Source: Simiduia curdlanivorans (GTDB lineage Bacteria > Pseudomonadota > Gammaproteobacteria > Pseudomonadales > Cellvibrionaceae). From it: a stretch of 64,000 nt of DNA. The notes under the pieces are model-generated. The model saw nothing but the letters and a program-made list of their open reading frames with translations, was not told the DNA's origin and made no database searches. Of this stretch, positions 17,778 to 25,649 are shown in pieces. Both the position numbers and the translations under genes were made by a program. How positions within the stretch are numbered: the first letter of the stretch is position 1; each line of letters starts with the position of its first letter. The stretch spans positions 868,001-932,000 of the forward strand of contig NZ_JAUFQG010000006.1 in NCBI RefSeq assembly GCF_030409605.1, given 5' to 3'.

Positions 17778-17793
17778 TACCCACCCCTAGGTA
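17778..17793. promoter_or_regulatory. Possible NarL-type 7-2-7 site upstream of nrdJa
   Basis: TACCCAC-CC-CTAGGTA has the 7-2-7 inverted arrangement with one mismatch per half. It would lie between the FNR-like site and the predicted -10, overlapping it by two bases, which would favour repression if real. Two mismatches make this weaker than the site at 12765. Confidence 0.3.
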
Positions 17794-17849
17794 TTGTGGC
17801 AGCCATCTTCATCCATCAGGATAAGCCCACATTAAAAAGGAAGCCTAGA

Positions 17850-19994
17850 ATGACTCAGGATCTCAAGCAGCCAGCACGTAACGTCAGTCAAATTGCCCTA
17901 CAACCTGCATCACTGGATATCTGGGATAAAAAGTATCGGCTGAAAGATAAAGCCAACCAACCGGTAGACGGCGATATCAACGCGAGCTGGCGCCGCATTG
18001 CCGAAAGCTTGTCGGCGCTTGAGCCAAAAAATAAAAAGCATTGGTTAGAACAGTTTCAATGGGCCCTCGAAAACGGTGCAATTCCGGCCGGCCGGATCGT
18101 CTCCAATGCGGGCGCTCAAGATTACAAACCCGCCACCTCAACCATCAATTGCACCGTCAGCGGTACCATCGACGACTCCATGCAAGGCATTTTAGAAAAG
18201 AACTTGGAAGCGGGCCTGACGCTGAAGGCCGGTTGCGGCATCGGTTACGAGTTTTCCACCTTGCGGCCAAAGGGTGCTTACGTGAGTGGTGCCGGCGCCC
18301 ATACCTCGGGGCCGTTGTCGTTCATGGATATTTTCGACAAGATGTGTTTCACCGTCTCCTCCGCCGGTGGCCGGCGCGGCGCGCAAATGGCCACCTTCGA
18401 TATCCATCACCCGGACGTACAAGATTTCATTCGCGCCAAACGCGAAGCAGGCCGACTCAGGCAGTTCAATTTATCGCTACTCATTAGCGAAGATTTTATT
18501 GCCGCCGTGCGCGCCGATGAACCGTGGAAATTGTCCTTCCCCATGACCGAAAAAGATTTGCAAACCAATCCGGTGAATCTGCAAGACTGCAACGCCGTGG
18601 TGTGGCGCAGGCTCGATCACCTAGACGGTGCCTTAGTGCGAAATCCTCAGGGCGACGTGGCTTGCCGCGTCTATCGTACCCTGCCGGCGAAACGCCTGTG
18701 GGATCAAATAATGGCTTCCACCTTCGATTACGCCGAGCCAGGGTTTATCCTCATCGACCGGGTCAACCAGATGAACAACAATTGGTTTTGCGAAGACATT
18801 CGCGCCACCAATCCCTGTGGCGAACAGCCACTACCACCCTATGGCAGTTGCCTACTCGGTTCGATTAACTTGACCCAGTGCGTACTCGAGCCGTTCAGCG
18901 AAAATGCCAATTTCGACTGGGATAAATTTAGAAAACTCGTGCGTGTGTTTACTCGCATGCTCGACAATGTGGTTGAAATCAACGGCCTGGCACTGCCGGG
19001 CCAGCAACAAGAAATTTTACGGAAACGCCGCCACGGCATGGGCTTGTTAGGCTTGGGTTCAACCCTAACGATGTTGCGTATCGCCTACGGCACACCGGCG
19101 TCTATCGCCTTTACCGAACAAGTGAGCAAAGAATTAGCACTCGCCGGTTGGCGCGAGGGTGTGGCTCTGGCCAAAGAAAAAGGAGCGGCACCCATTTTCG
19201 AGGAAAGGTTTGAAGTCACCGAAGCACTGCTACAAAAAAATCCGGCCCTTAAAAACAAGTACAAACTTGGCGATAGCCTACCGGGCAAAATATTACACGC
19301 GCGCTATTCAGCCTACATGCAATTGATCGGCGAAGAAGACCCTGAGCTCGTTAACAGCATCGCCGAATCTGGTTGCCGCTTTACCCACCACAGTTCCATT
19401 GCACCAACAGGTACAATCAGTCTCTCGCTGGCGAACAATGCCAGCAACGGCATCGAGCCAAGTTTTGCCCATCACTATGCCCGCAATGTGATTCGCGAAG
19501 GTAAAAAAAGCAAAGAAAAGGTCGATGTTTTCTCCTTCGAACTGTTGGCCTATCGCGCGCTAATAAACCCCGCGGCAATGCCTTACAGCCAAGACCCTGC
19601 GCAACAACTACCGGATTATTTTATCACCAGCGATGACATTAGCCCGGAGCAACATGTGGATGTGCAAGCAGCGGCGCAGCGCTGGGTAGATTCGAGCATT
19701 TCAAAAACCATTAACGTGCCCAGCGATATCGCCTTCGAAGATTTTAAGAATATTTATCTCTACGCCCATAGCAAAGGCTTAAAAGGTTGCACCACCTTCC
19801 GCTTCAACCCAGAGGCCTTCCAGGGCGTATTGGTGAAAGAGTCAGACCTGGAGAAAACCCAATACCGTTTCACCCTAGAAGACGGTAGCCAAGTGACAGC
19901 AAAAGGTAATGACACTGTTATCTACGATGGCGAAAGCCATACCGCCGCCAACTTGTACGACGCCTTAAAAGAAGGCTATTACGGAAAGTTTTGA
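17850..19994 (+). CDS. nrdJa: Adenosylcobalamin-dependent (class II) ribonucleotide reductase, large part
   Basis: Catalytic part of a class II ribonucleotide reductase, making deoxyribonucleotides with coenzyme B12 and independent of oxygen. The 714-residue chain has the N-terminal substrate-site Cys in TINCTVSG, the active-site NPCGEQ motif, LLGSINLTQ and the late SIAPTGTISLS phosphate-binding motif. As in Pseudomonas the enzyme is split, and the C-terminal redox part is encoded by the next gene. ATG at 17850 follows AAGGAAG; 18 more upstream codons are possible but unlikely. The promoter region has an FNR/Anr-like site. No cobalamin riboswitch fits in the short leader. Confidence 0.93.
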   Translation: MTQDLKQPARNVSQIALQPASLDIWDKKYRLKDKANQPVDGDINASWRRIAESLSALEPKNKKHWLEQFQWALENGAIPAGRIVSNAGAQDYKPATSTINCTVSGTIDDSMQGILEKNLEAGLTLKAGCGIGYEFSTLRPKGAYVSGAGAHTSGPLSFMDIFDKMCFTVSSAGGRRGAQMATFDIHHPDVQDFIRAKREAGRLRQFNLSLLISEDFIAAVRADEPWKLSFPMTEKDLQTNPVNLQDCNAVVWRRLDHLDGALVRNPQGDVACRVYRTLPAKRLWDQIMASTFDYAEPGFILIDRVNQMNNNWFCEDIRATNPCGEQPLPPYGSCLLGSINLTQCVLEPFSENANFDWDKFRKLVRVFTRMLDNVVEINGLALPGQQQEILRKRRHGMGLLGLGSTLTMLRIAYGTPASIAFTEQVSKELALAGWREGVALAKEKGAAPIFEERFEVTEALLQKNPALKNKYKLGDSLPGKILHARYSAYMQLIGEEDPELVNSIAESGCRFTHHSSIAPTGTISLSLANNASNGIEPSFAHHYARNVIREGKKSKEKVDVFSFELLAYRALINPAAMPYSQDPAQQLPDYFITSDDISPEQHVDVQAAAQRWVDSSISKTINVPSDIAFEDFKNIYLYAHSKGLKGCTTFRFNPEAFQGVLVKESDLEKTQYRFTLEDGSQVTAKGNDTVIYDGESHTAANLYDALKEGYYGKF

Positions 19995-20051
19995 GGCCAT
20001 AAAAACAGTGTTACCAAATCATTATAAAACCTATGCGTTAAGGGAAGGATC

Positions 20052-20729
20052 ATGGCCGAGATAGTACTGAACAAAAAAATCGCTAAATTTGAAGTCATAA
20101 CACCCAGCAGCGAAAAGCCGGAAGTGCTTGCACCAGCACCCGACATCGAACACATGCACGAAAATATTGAGCGCCCAGAAATTTTGATCGGTGCCACCTA
20201 CAAGATTAAAACACCGCTGTCAGATCATGCGCTCTACATCACCATAAACGATGTGATCTTAAACCAAGGTACGGATCACGAGTTGCGCCGACCTTTCGAG
20301 ATTTTCATCAACTCCAAAAATCTCGAACATTTCCAATGGGTGGTAGCGCTCACTCGCGTTATCTCGGCCGTGTTCAGAAAAGGCGGTGACTGCACCTTCC
20401 TAGCTGAGGAGCTAAAAGCCGTATTCGATCCGCAAGGCGGTTATTTCAAATCCGGCGGCAGATTTATGCCCTCGCTTGTGGCTGAAATTGGCGAGGCTAT
20501 CGAAAATCATATGAAAACCATTGGCTTGCTGAAAACCGACGAGCTGTCTGCGGCGCAACAAAGTGTACTAGACGAAAAAAAGGCCGAATACAATGCGCGC
20601 AACAATCACAGCCAGAGCGAAGGTTTTCCACCCACGGCGGAACTGTGTTTAAAGTGCCATACCAAGGCCGTTATCGTCATGGACGGCTGCAAAACCTGTT
20701 TGAGTTGTGGCAACTCGAAATGTTCATAG
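20052..20729 (+). CDS. nrdJb: Class II ribonucleotide reductase small partner NrdJb
   Basis: A 225-residue protein corresponding to the C-terminal part of undivided class II reductases and to NrdJb of Pseudomonas. The C-terminal tail is Cys-rich (CLKCH, GCKTCLSCG, CS at the end), suited to re-reducing the active-site disulfide of NrdJa and possibly binding zinc. It starts 57 bases after nrdJa behind AAGGA. The split between the two chains falls at a conserved domain boundary, so it is an established gene split rather than a frameshift. It is the second gene of the nrdJab-ubiTUV group. Confidence 0.88.
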   Translation: MAEIVLNKKIAKFEVITPSSEKPEVLAPAPDIEHMHENIERPEILIGATYKIKTPLSDHALYITINDVILNQGTDHELRRPFEIFINSKNLEHFQWVVALTRVISAVFRKGGDCTFLAEELKAVFDPQGGYFKSGGRFMPSLVAEIGEAIENHMKTIGLLKTDELSAAQQSVLDEKKAEYNARNNHSQSEGFPPTAELCLKCHTKAVIVMDGCKTCLSCGNSKCS

Positions 20730-20749
20730 GCTAACTCGGGGCAAATCTC

Positions 20750-21235
20750 GTGCATCTTTTTACCCTCTTAGCCGCCAAACGCGGCTACCAACTGGCTTGT
20801 AAACTTGCGCCCAAGCTACCCCAAGCTCCCTTGGCTTGGGCGCTAGTTAAAGGTCTCAACCACGAATTGCGTCAGGAGATCGAGGCCGGCGAATTTGATT
20901 TTCTCGACGGCAAAGTGCTAGCCATCGCGGTTAAGGATTTAGCCATACAGTGCGCGCTAACAAAGCAAGGCCCGCGCCTGGTGGCGGCGTCACGGCATCA
21001 AGTAGCCGATGCCACCATCGCCGCGGTGCTACCGGATTTAGTGGCCATCATCGTTGGCCGAGAAGATCCCGATACGTTATTTTTTCAACGCAAGCTGAGT
21101 ATTTCTGGCGACACGGAATTGGGCTTAACGGCCAAAAACCGGCTCGATGCCGTCGACAAAAATCGACTCGCACAATGGCTGCAAAAAGGCCTGAACACGA
21201 TGGACAAAACACTCGCTCAGGTAGTCGCCCCCTAA
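20750..21235 (+). CDS. ubiT: Oxygen-independent ubiquinone synthesis factor UbiT
   Basis: A 161-residue SCP2 (sterol-carrier) domain protein matching UbiT/YhbT, which binds isoprenoid intermediates for ubiquinone synthesis without oxygen. The GTG start at 20750 has GGGG upstream. The SCP2 core includes the SISGDTELGL segment typical of YhbT. It lies 20 bases after nrdJb and just before ubiU, so the three ubi genes are probably one operon with nrdJab. The assignment rests on both fold and context. Confidence 0.88.
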   Translation: MHLFTLLAAKRGYQLACKLAPKLPQAPLAWALVKGLNHELRQEIEAGEFDFLDGKVLAIAVKDLAIQCALTKQGPRLVAASRHQVADATIAAVLPDLVAIIVGREDPDTLFFQRKLSISGDTELGLTAKNRLDAVDKNRLAQWLQKGLNTMDKTLAQVVAP

Positions 21236-21250
21236 ACAAAAGTGAACACT

Positions 21251-22246
21251 ATGGAATTGGTATGCCCGGCGGGTAGCCTACCCGCTCTAACAGCCGCAAT
21301 CGACAACGGTGCCGACGCGGTTTATATCGGCTTCAATGATCAAACCAACGCCCGACACTTCAACGGGCTTAATTTTACGGATGCCAAAGCGCTACACGCA
21401 CTGGCGCGTGTTCGGGCCGAGGGCAAGCGGCTTTTTGTGGCCATCAACACCTACGCCAACAGCAAGAATTTTTCGCTCTGGCAACAGGCTGTGGATCGAG
21501 CCGCCGACCTCGGTGCCGACGCGTTGATTCTCGCCGATATAGGCCTCATGGCCTATGCGCGCAAACAACATCCAGATCTACCCCTGCATTTATCGGTGCA
21601 AGGCTCGGCCACTAATATCGCCGCACTGGACTTTTACGCACAACAATTTGGTATCAAGCGCGCCGTATTGCCGCGGGTATTATCAATAAAACAAGTGCAA
21701 CAATTGGCGCAGGCTAGCCCGATGGAATTGGAAGTGTTTGGCTTTGGCAGTTTGTGCATCATGGCCGAAGGCCGCTGCCATCTGAGTTCCTATGTTACCG
21801 GCGAGTCGCCCAATATGAACGGCGTGTGCTCACCGGCAAAAGCCGTGCAGTGGCAAGCTACCGACAGCGGCATGGATACCCGCTTGAATGGCGTGTTAAT
21901 TGATCGCTTTGATCACACCGAAAACGCTGGCTACCCAACCTTATGTAAGGGCCGATTCAATGTCGACAACAAACTGCAGCACGCCTTAGAAGAGCCCGTT
22001 AGCTTAAATACCTTAAGCTTGTTACCAACCTTAATGAGCGCCGGCATAGCCGCGATAAAACTCGAAGGCCGGCAGCGCAGCCCCGCCTATGTCGCGCAGA
22101 TTGTGCGCACCTGGCGCGAGGCCATAGATGCGCTAGTCAAAGACCCAAGTCAATATAAGGTGCAGCCGCAATGGTCGGCCTGCTTAGCAAAAAACTCCGA
22201 AGGCAAACAAACCACGCTCGGCGCCTACGATCGCCCCTGGCAATAG
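21251..22246 (+). CDS. ubiU: Oxygen-independent ubiquinone hydroxylation protein UbiU
   Basis: A 331-residue U32-type protein which, with UbiV, hydroxylates ubiquinone precursors without O2, using prephenate as oxygen source in characterised systems. From ATG 21251 the four 4Fe-4S cysteines fall at C169, C176, C193 and C232, the same positions known for E. coli UbiU; this supports that start over an in-frame GTG three codons upstream. MELVCPAG, FGSLCIMAEGRC and SLNTLSLLP are all conserved. It lies directly behind ubiT and is followed 10 bases later by ubiV. Confidence 0.94.
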   Translation: MELVCPAGSLPALTAAIDNGADAVYIGFNDQTNARHFNGLNFTDAKALHALARVRAEGKRLFVAINTYANSKNFSLWQQAVDRAADLGADALILADIGLMAYARKQHPDLPLHLSVQGSATNIAALDFYAQQFGIKRAVLPRVLSIKQVQQLAQASPMELEVFGFGSLCIMAEGRCHLSSYVTGESPNMNGVCSPAKAVQWQATDSGMDTRLNGVLIDRFDHTENAGYPTLCKGRFNVDNKLQHALEEPVSLNTLSLLPTLMSAGIAAIKLEGRQRSPAYVAQIVRTWREAIDALVKDPSQYKVQPQWSACLAKNSEGKQTTLGAYDRPWQ

Positions 22247-22256
22247 GAATAGTAAC

Positions 22257-23126
22257 GTGCAACTCACTCTCGGCCCCATTCAATATTACTGGCCTCGCAA
22301 AGACATACATAGTTTTTACGAGACGATGCTCAATCAACCCCTCGAGCGCATTTATCTTGGCGAAGTGGTGTGTGGCAAGCGCCATGAACTCAACGCCAAG
22401 GATTGGATTGAACTCGCGCAACAACTTCGCTCTTACTCAGACAAGAGCATCGTGCTGTCAACGCTTACGCTACTTGAGTCCAATGCCGATCTGAATCTAG
22501 TGAAACGCCTATGCGACAACGATGGCCTATTAGTTGAAGCCAATGACATGTCAGCAGTGCAACGTCTCGCGCAAGCGAAACTACCCTTTGTCTGTGGCCC
22601 GGCGATCAATATTTACAACCACCACACGCTCGAATATTTGCAATCCCTTGGCATGCAGCGCTGGGTCGTGCCGGTGGAAATTGGCAAGCTGCAACTAGAA
22701 TCGATCATGCAAGCCTTGCGCGGCGAATTAGAGGTAGAAGTTTTCGCCTATGGCCATATGCCGCTCGCCTATTCCGCTCGCTGTTTTACCGCGCGGCATT
22801 TAAACCTAGACAAAGATAGCTGCGCCTACCGCTGCTTGGAATACCCGCAAGGGCTCGCCTTGAACACCCAGGAAAACGAACAGCTATTTATTATTAACGG
22901 CATACAAACGCTGTCGGGCCAACCGGTTAATCTTCTGTCTCATTGGCAAGATTTTGAAAGCTGCAAAGTTACAGCGTTAAGGCTCTCGCCCCAATGGCAG
23001 GGCATGGAAGAGGTTATTCAAGCCTTTGACGCCACTCGCTTGAATAAGGAAGCATCGCTTGACAGCGGCGTTGATGGCTATTGGCTTAGCAGGCCTGGGC
23101 TCGACATTATTGCCAAAGCCGGCTGA
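22257..23126 (+). CDS. ubiV: Oxygen-independent ubiquinone hydroxylation protein UbiV
   Basis: A 289-residue U32-type partner of UbiU. Cluster cysteines are C39, C176, C189 and C193, with the spacing of E. coli UbiV (C39, C180, C193, C197). Other family motifs are LGPIQYYWP at the start, YGHMPLAYSARCFTAR, and the GIQTLSG segment. The GTG start is preceded by AGGA. It ends the nrdJab-ubiTUV group. With UbiT and UbiU it should allow ubiquinone synthesis during nitrate respiration. Confidence 0.94.
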   Translation: MQLTLGPIQYYWPRKDIHSFYETMLNQPLERIYLGEVVCGKRHELNAKDWIELAQQLRSYSDKSIVLSTLTLLESNADLNLVKRLCDNDGLLVEANDMSAVQRLAQAKLPFVCGPAINIYNHHTLEYLQSLGMQRWVVPVEIGKLQLESIMQALRGELEVEVFAYGHMPLAYSARCFTARHLNLDKDSCAYRCLEYPQGLALNTQENEQLFIINGIQTLSGQPVNLLSHWQDFESCKVTALRLSPQWQGMEEVIQAFDATRLNKEASLDSGVDGYWLSRPGLDIIAKAG

Positions 23127-23440
23127 ATATGTCGAGTACAGGAAACGTCGACTTTTGGATAAACATTCGCCACCGCTGACCAGCCTGAATAAATTCAGCT
23201 GAAATATATTTTGGCCCTTGACCTACTATCTAGATCTTGTATTTAGGGCATTCTGTTTTGCCTGCGAAGGCTCGTAACTTAAACATTCCTTACGCATCCT
23301 GTTCATTACACGCTCTACACGTTGAACGCTCGCTACTCACCTCAACCATCGAATAATGGGAACTACCATCAATCGGTTATCCTCGATAAAAGACCAACTA
23401 CTAGCCAGAGCTCTCTAGTCGAAGCGCGTTATAAAGGCGA
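23127..23440. other. Noncoding stretch after ubiV
   Basis: No supported gene. A short palindrome CTGAAT-AA-ATTCAG occurs near 23188-23201. No clear rho-independent terminator for the ubi operon is seen. Confidence 0.4.
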
Positions 23441-23678
23441 CTGGTAAATGCACTGCTGTCCCACAAAAACGACGCGATCATCGTTAGTCTTTAAGCCTCA
23501 CAATAGATGCGACATCTGAGCGTATATTTGGACATGAGTTTGGTACCCGCACTAGCGACACGACGTGAATACATCCATGTAGTCTCAACACCCGCATCCA
23601 TGCGGGTGACGGTCGCTAGTACGGACACCAAACTCTCCCGCGATATAACTATGGGACAGCAGTGCTGGTAAATGCACT
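23441..23678. mobile_element. MITE-like element with terminal inverted repeats and flanking direct repeats
   Basis: GCACTGCTGTCCCA (23450-23463) and its exact complement TGGGACAGCAGTGC (23652-23665) bound a segment of about 216 bases. CTGGTAAATGCACT occurs at both outer edges (23441-23454 and 23665-23678). A second, imperfect inverted repeat of 24 bases lies inside (about 23535-23558 and 23612-23635), around a hairpin with ACCCGCA/TGCGGGT arms. No coding capacity is evident. The layout suggests a nonautonomous miniature element. The parent transposase is unknown and does not lie in this window. Confidence 0.5.
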
Positions 23679-23750
23679 TTTGACAGCCGAGCGAAAAGGG
23701 GGTAATAAAACACCTATTACTCACGCTTCAATGGCTTGGAGAAATGACCA

Positions 23751-24665
23751 ATGACAGCACCTGCTGAAAACGCCTCACCAAACACCCAAGAGCGCCCCAT
23801 ACCGCAAGAAGCATTTGATTGGTACGACGAATACGCCCATGGCTTGATAGATCGCCGCGCCTTTTTAACCAAGCTAAGCACCCTAGCCGCCGTTGGCTAC
23901 AGTATGAGTTTCCTGACCAGTGCGCTCATGCCCAACTACGCTGAAGCCGAGCAAGTTTCATTTAACGACCCGGTGATTAAAGCCACCTATACCACCTTTC
24001 CATCGCCTAAAGGTTACGGCGAAGGGCGTGGCTACTTGGTCATGCCGCGCGAGCTTAAGGGCAAAGCGCCAGTGGTGCTGGTGATTCACGAAAACCGCGG
24101 CCTAAACCCCTATATCGAAAACGTAGCACGGCGCCTCGCCTTAAAAGGCTACGTCGCCTTCGCACCCGATGCCCTTCATCCTAAGGGCGGTTACCCGGGG
24201 AATGACGACGACGGCCGCGCGCTGCAAAGCAGTATGGAGCGGGCAAAAATTGAAGAAGATTTCATCGCCGCGGCCCGGTTTTTAAAACAACACCCCATGA
24301 GCAACGGCAAACTGGGCGCCGTTGGCTTTTGTTTTGGCGGCTATATCGTCAACTTACTCGCCGCAACCTTGGGTAATGATTTAAATGCGGGCGTACCCTT
24401 TTACGGCACGCCCGCGGCGGAAGCCTTACAGAAAAATATTACAGCACCCTTAATGCTGCAATTTGCAGAGCTCGACGAGCGTGTCAACGCCAGCTGGCCC
24501 CTTTATGAAGCTAACCTAAAAGCCAATAATGTGACCTACACGGCGCATATTTACGGAGGTGCAAACCACGGCTTCCACAACGATTCAACCGCCCGCTACG
24601 CAGAAAAAGAAGCCGAGCTGGCATGGGCACGCACACTCGAGTTTTTCAAACGCCACCTCAGTTAA
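23751..24665 (+). CDS. Exported dienelactone hydrolase family protein
   Basis: A 304-residue alpha/beta hydrolase of the dienelactone hydrolase family. A twin-arginine motif (DRRAFLTKL, about residue 35) and a hydrophobic stretch suggest Tat export, although the signal begins after an unusually long, charged N-terminal extension. The catalytic triad can be assigned: nucleophile Cys in GFCFGG, Asp in ELDERV, and His in GANHGFH. The family hydrolyses lactone or ester bonds; the substrate here is unknown. The gene follows the MITE-like element and has no same-operon partner. Confidence 0.85.
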   Translation: MTAPAENASPNTQERPIPQEAFDWYDEYAHGLIDRRAFLTKLSTLAAVGYSMSFLTSALMPNYAEAEQVSFNDPVIKATYTTFPSPKGYGEGRGYLVMPRELKGKAPVVLVIHENRGLNPYIENVARRLALKGYVAFAPDALHPKGGYPGNDDDGRALQSSMERAKIEEDFIAAARFLKQHPMSNGKLGAVGFCFGGYIVNLLAATLGNDLNAGVPFYGTPAAEALQKNITAPLMLQFAELDERVNASWPLYEANLKANNVTYTAHIYGGANHGFHNDSTARYAEKEAELAWARTLEFFKRHLS

Positions 24666-24902
24666 AGAAAACCACTGGCGACTTGAAGCGGGGACAAGGT
24701 AAGTAGGGAGCAGCACAACCAAGTAGGCCCCTGTTTGCATTGTCCAAGCTCCCCAGCCCTGAAGTCATGGAGGAAAAGGCGATTTTGCGCTGAGAACAGC
24801 GAATTGGGGTCAATTCGGAAAAAGTGCCGTACAATAGCTGCCATCCCATAAACCTCCTCGATACTGCAGCAAGCACAGATCGCGTACCTCTCAGGCCGAA
24901 AC

Positions 24903-25487
24903 ATGAACGACGACATCAATTACAAAAACAACCCCCTACATGGTATTAGCCTTAAAAATATGTTGGTGGAATTGGTCGATCACTACGGCTTCGAAATTCT
25001 GTTTGCTTATTTATATATCAATTGTTTTAAAACCAATCCGAGTATCGAATCCAGTGTCAAGTTTCTGAAAAAGACCGATTGGGCGCGAGAAAAAGTAGAG
25101 GCATTTTATCTGTACGAATTCAAGAATTTACCCAGAGCCTCGGACGATCAGTATCTGCTGCCACCGAGGGATAGAATCATCCCCAACGACCAACAAGCTG
25201 GCGCACCTAAAGCGCTCAACCTTGAGGACGCTCAACGACTAAGGGATAAGCGCGAGCGCAAAGCCGCTGAACGCGGCCGAGGTGGCGATCACCGAATGGG
25301 CAGAAGCCAGCGCGATAGCAGAAGTGACAAGAATGATAGAGCCGACAACGGCAGAAATAGAAATGGCTCTAGCAGCCGCAGTAATTGGCCGTCCAGCCCT
25401 CAGCGCTCTTCAAGCGATAGCGCAGATACCGCCTTCGACCCTTGGGCCCAAGCAAAAATTAAGAATAAAGAAAGGCGCGACTCATAA
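24903..25487 (+). CDS. VF530-family DNA-binding protein with basic tail
   Basis: A 194-residue protein. The first 75 residues match the small VF530 family (NNPLHGISLKNMLVELVDHYGF, then INCFKTNPSIESSVKFLKKTDWAR), whose structure suggested nucleic-acid binding. Family members are normally about 75-90 residues. Here a long low-complexity tail rich in Arg, Asp, Ser and Asn (about 105-175) follows and ends in FDPWAQAKIKNKERRDS. The tail looks disordered and may help RNA or DNA binding. A -10-like TACAAT lies about 70 bases upstream. Confidence 0.8.
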   Translation: MNDDINYKNNPLHGISLKNMLVELVDHYGFEILFAYLYINCFKTNPSIESSVKFLKKTDWAREKVEAFYLYEFKNLPRASDDQYLLPPRDRIIPNDQQAGAPKALNLEDAQRLRDKRERKAAERGRGGDHRMGRSQRDSRSDKNDRADNGRNRNGSSSRSNWPSSPQRSSSDSADTAFDPWAQAKIKNKERRDS

Positions 25488-25492
25488 GGTTA

Positions 25493-25520
25493 GGCCTGTG
25501 AGGCAAACGCCTACCAGGCC
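25493..25520 (+). terminator. GC-rich hairpin after the VF530-type gene
   Basis: GGCCTGTGAGGC (25493-25504) pairs with GCCTACCAGGCC (25509-25520) at 10 of 12 positions, with an AAAC loop. No T-run follows, so it may stabilise the transcript end rather than terminate. Confidence 0.4.
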
Positions 25521-25560
25521 CAACATCATGATCAGGCTAACGCCAACCGATATTTGGCAG

Positions 25561-25605
25561 AAGCCTATTAAGCTAAAACCTATTAAGCAGAAGCCCATTA
25601 AATTG
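25561..25605. repeat. Three tandem 15-bp repeats
   Basis: Three 15-base units read aagcctattaagcta, aaacctattaagcag and aagcccattaaattg. They lie between the VF530-type gene and the convergent hydrolase gene. Their 15-base period preserves a lysine/isoleucine/proline reading on the plus strand, but no gene is supported there. Confidence 0.6.
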
Positions 25606-25649
25606 ACAATTTTTTTATTGGCGCCGCTAAACGCTGCACTGAGCGCCAA

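Noticed and set aside
17733..17849. Cobalamin riboswitch before the B12-dependent reductase
   Set aside because: The leader is too short and lacks the conserved B12-box pattern.
24662..24919. Small minus-strand genes between the hydrolase and VF530 genes
   Set aside because: The frames overlap the promoter of the next gene, have no ribosome site and no recognisable product.
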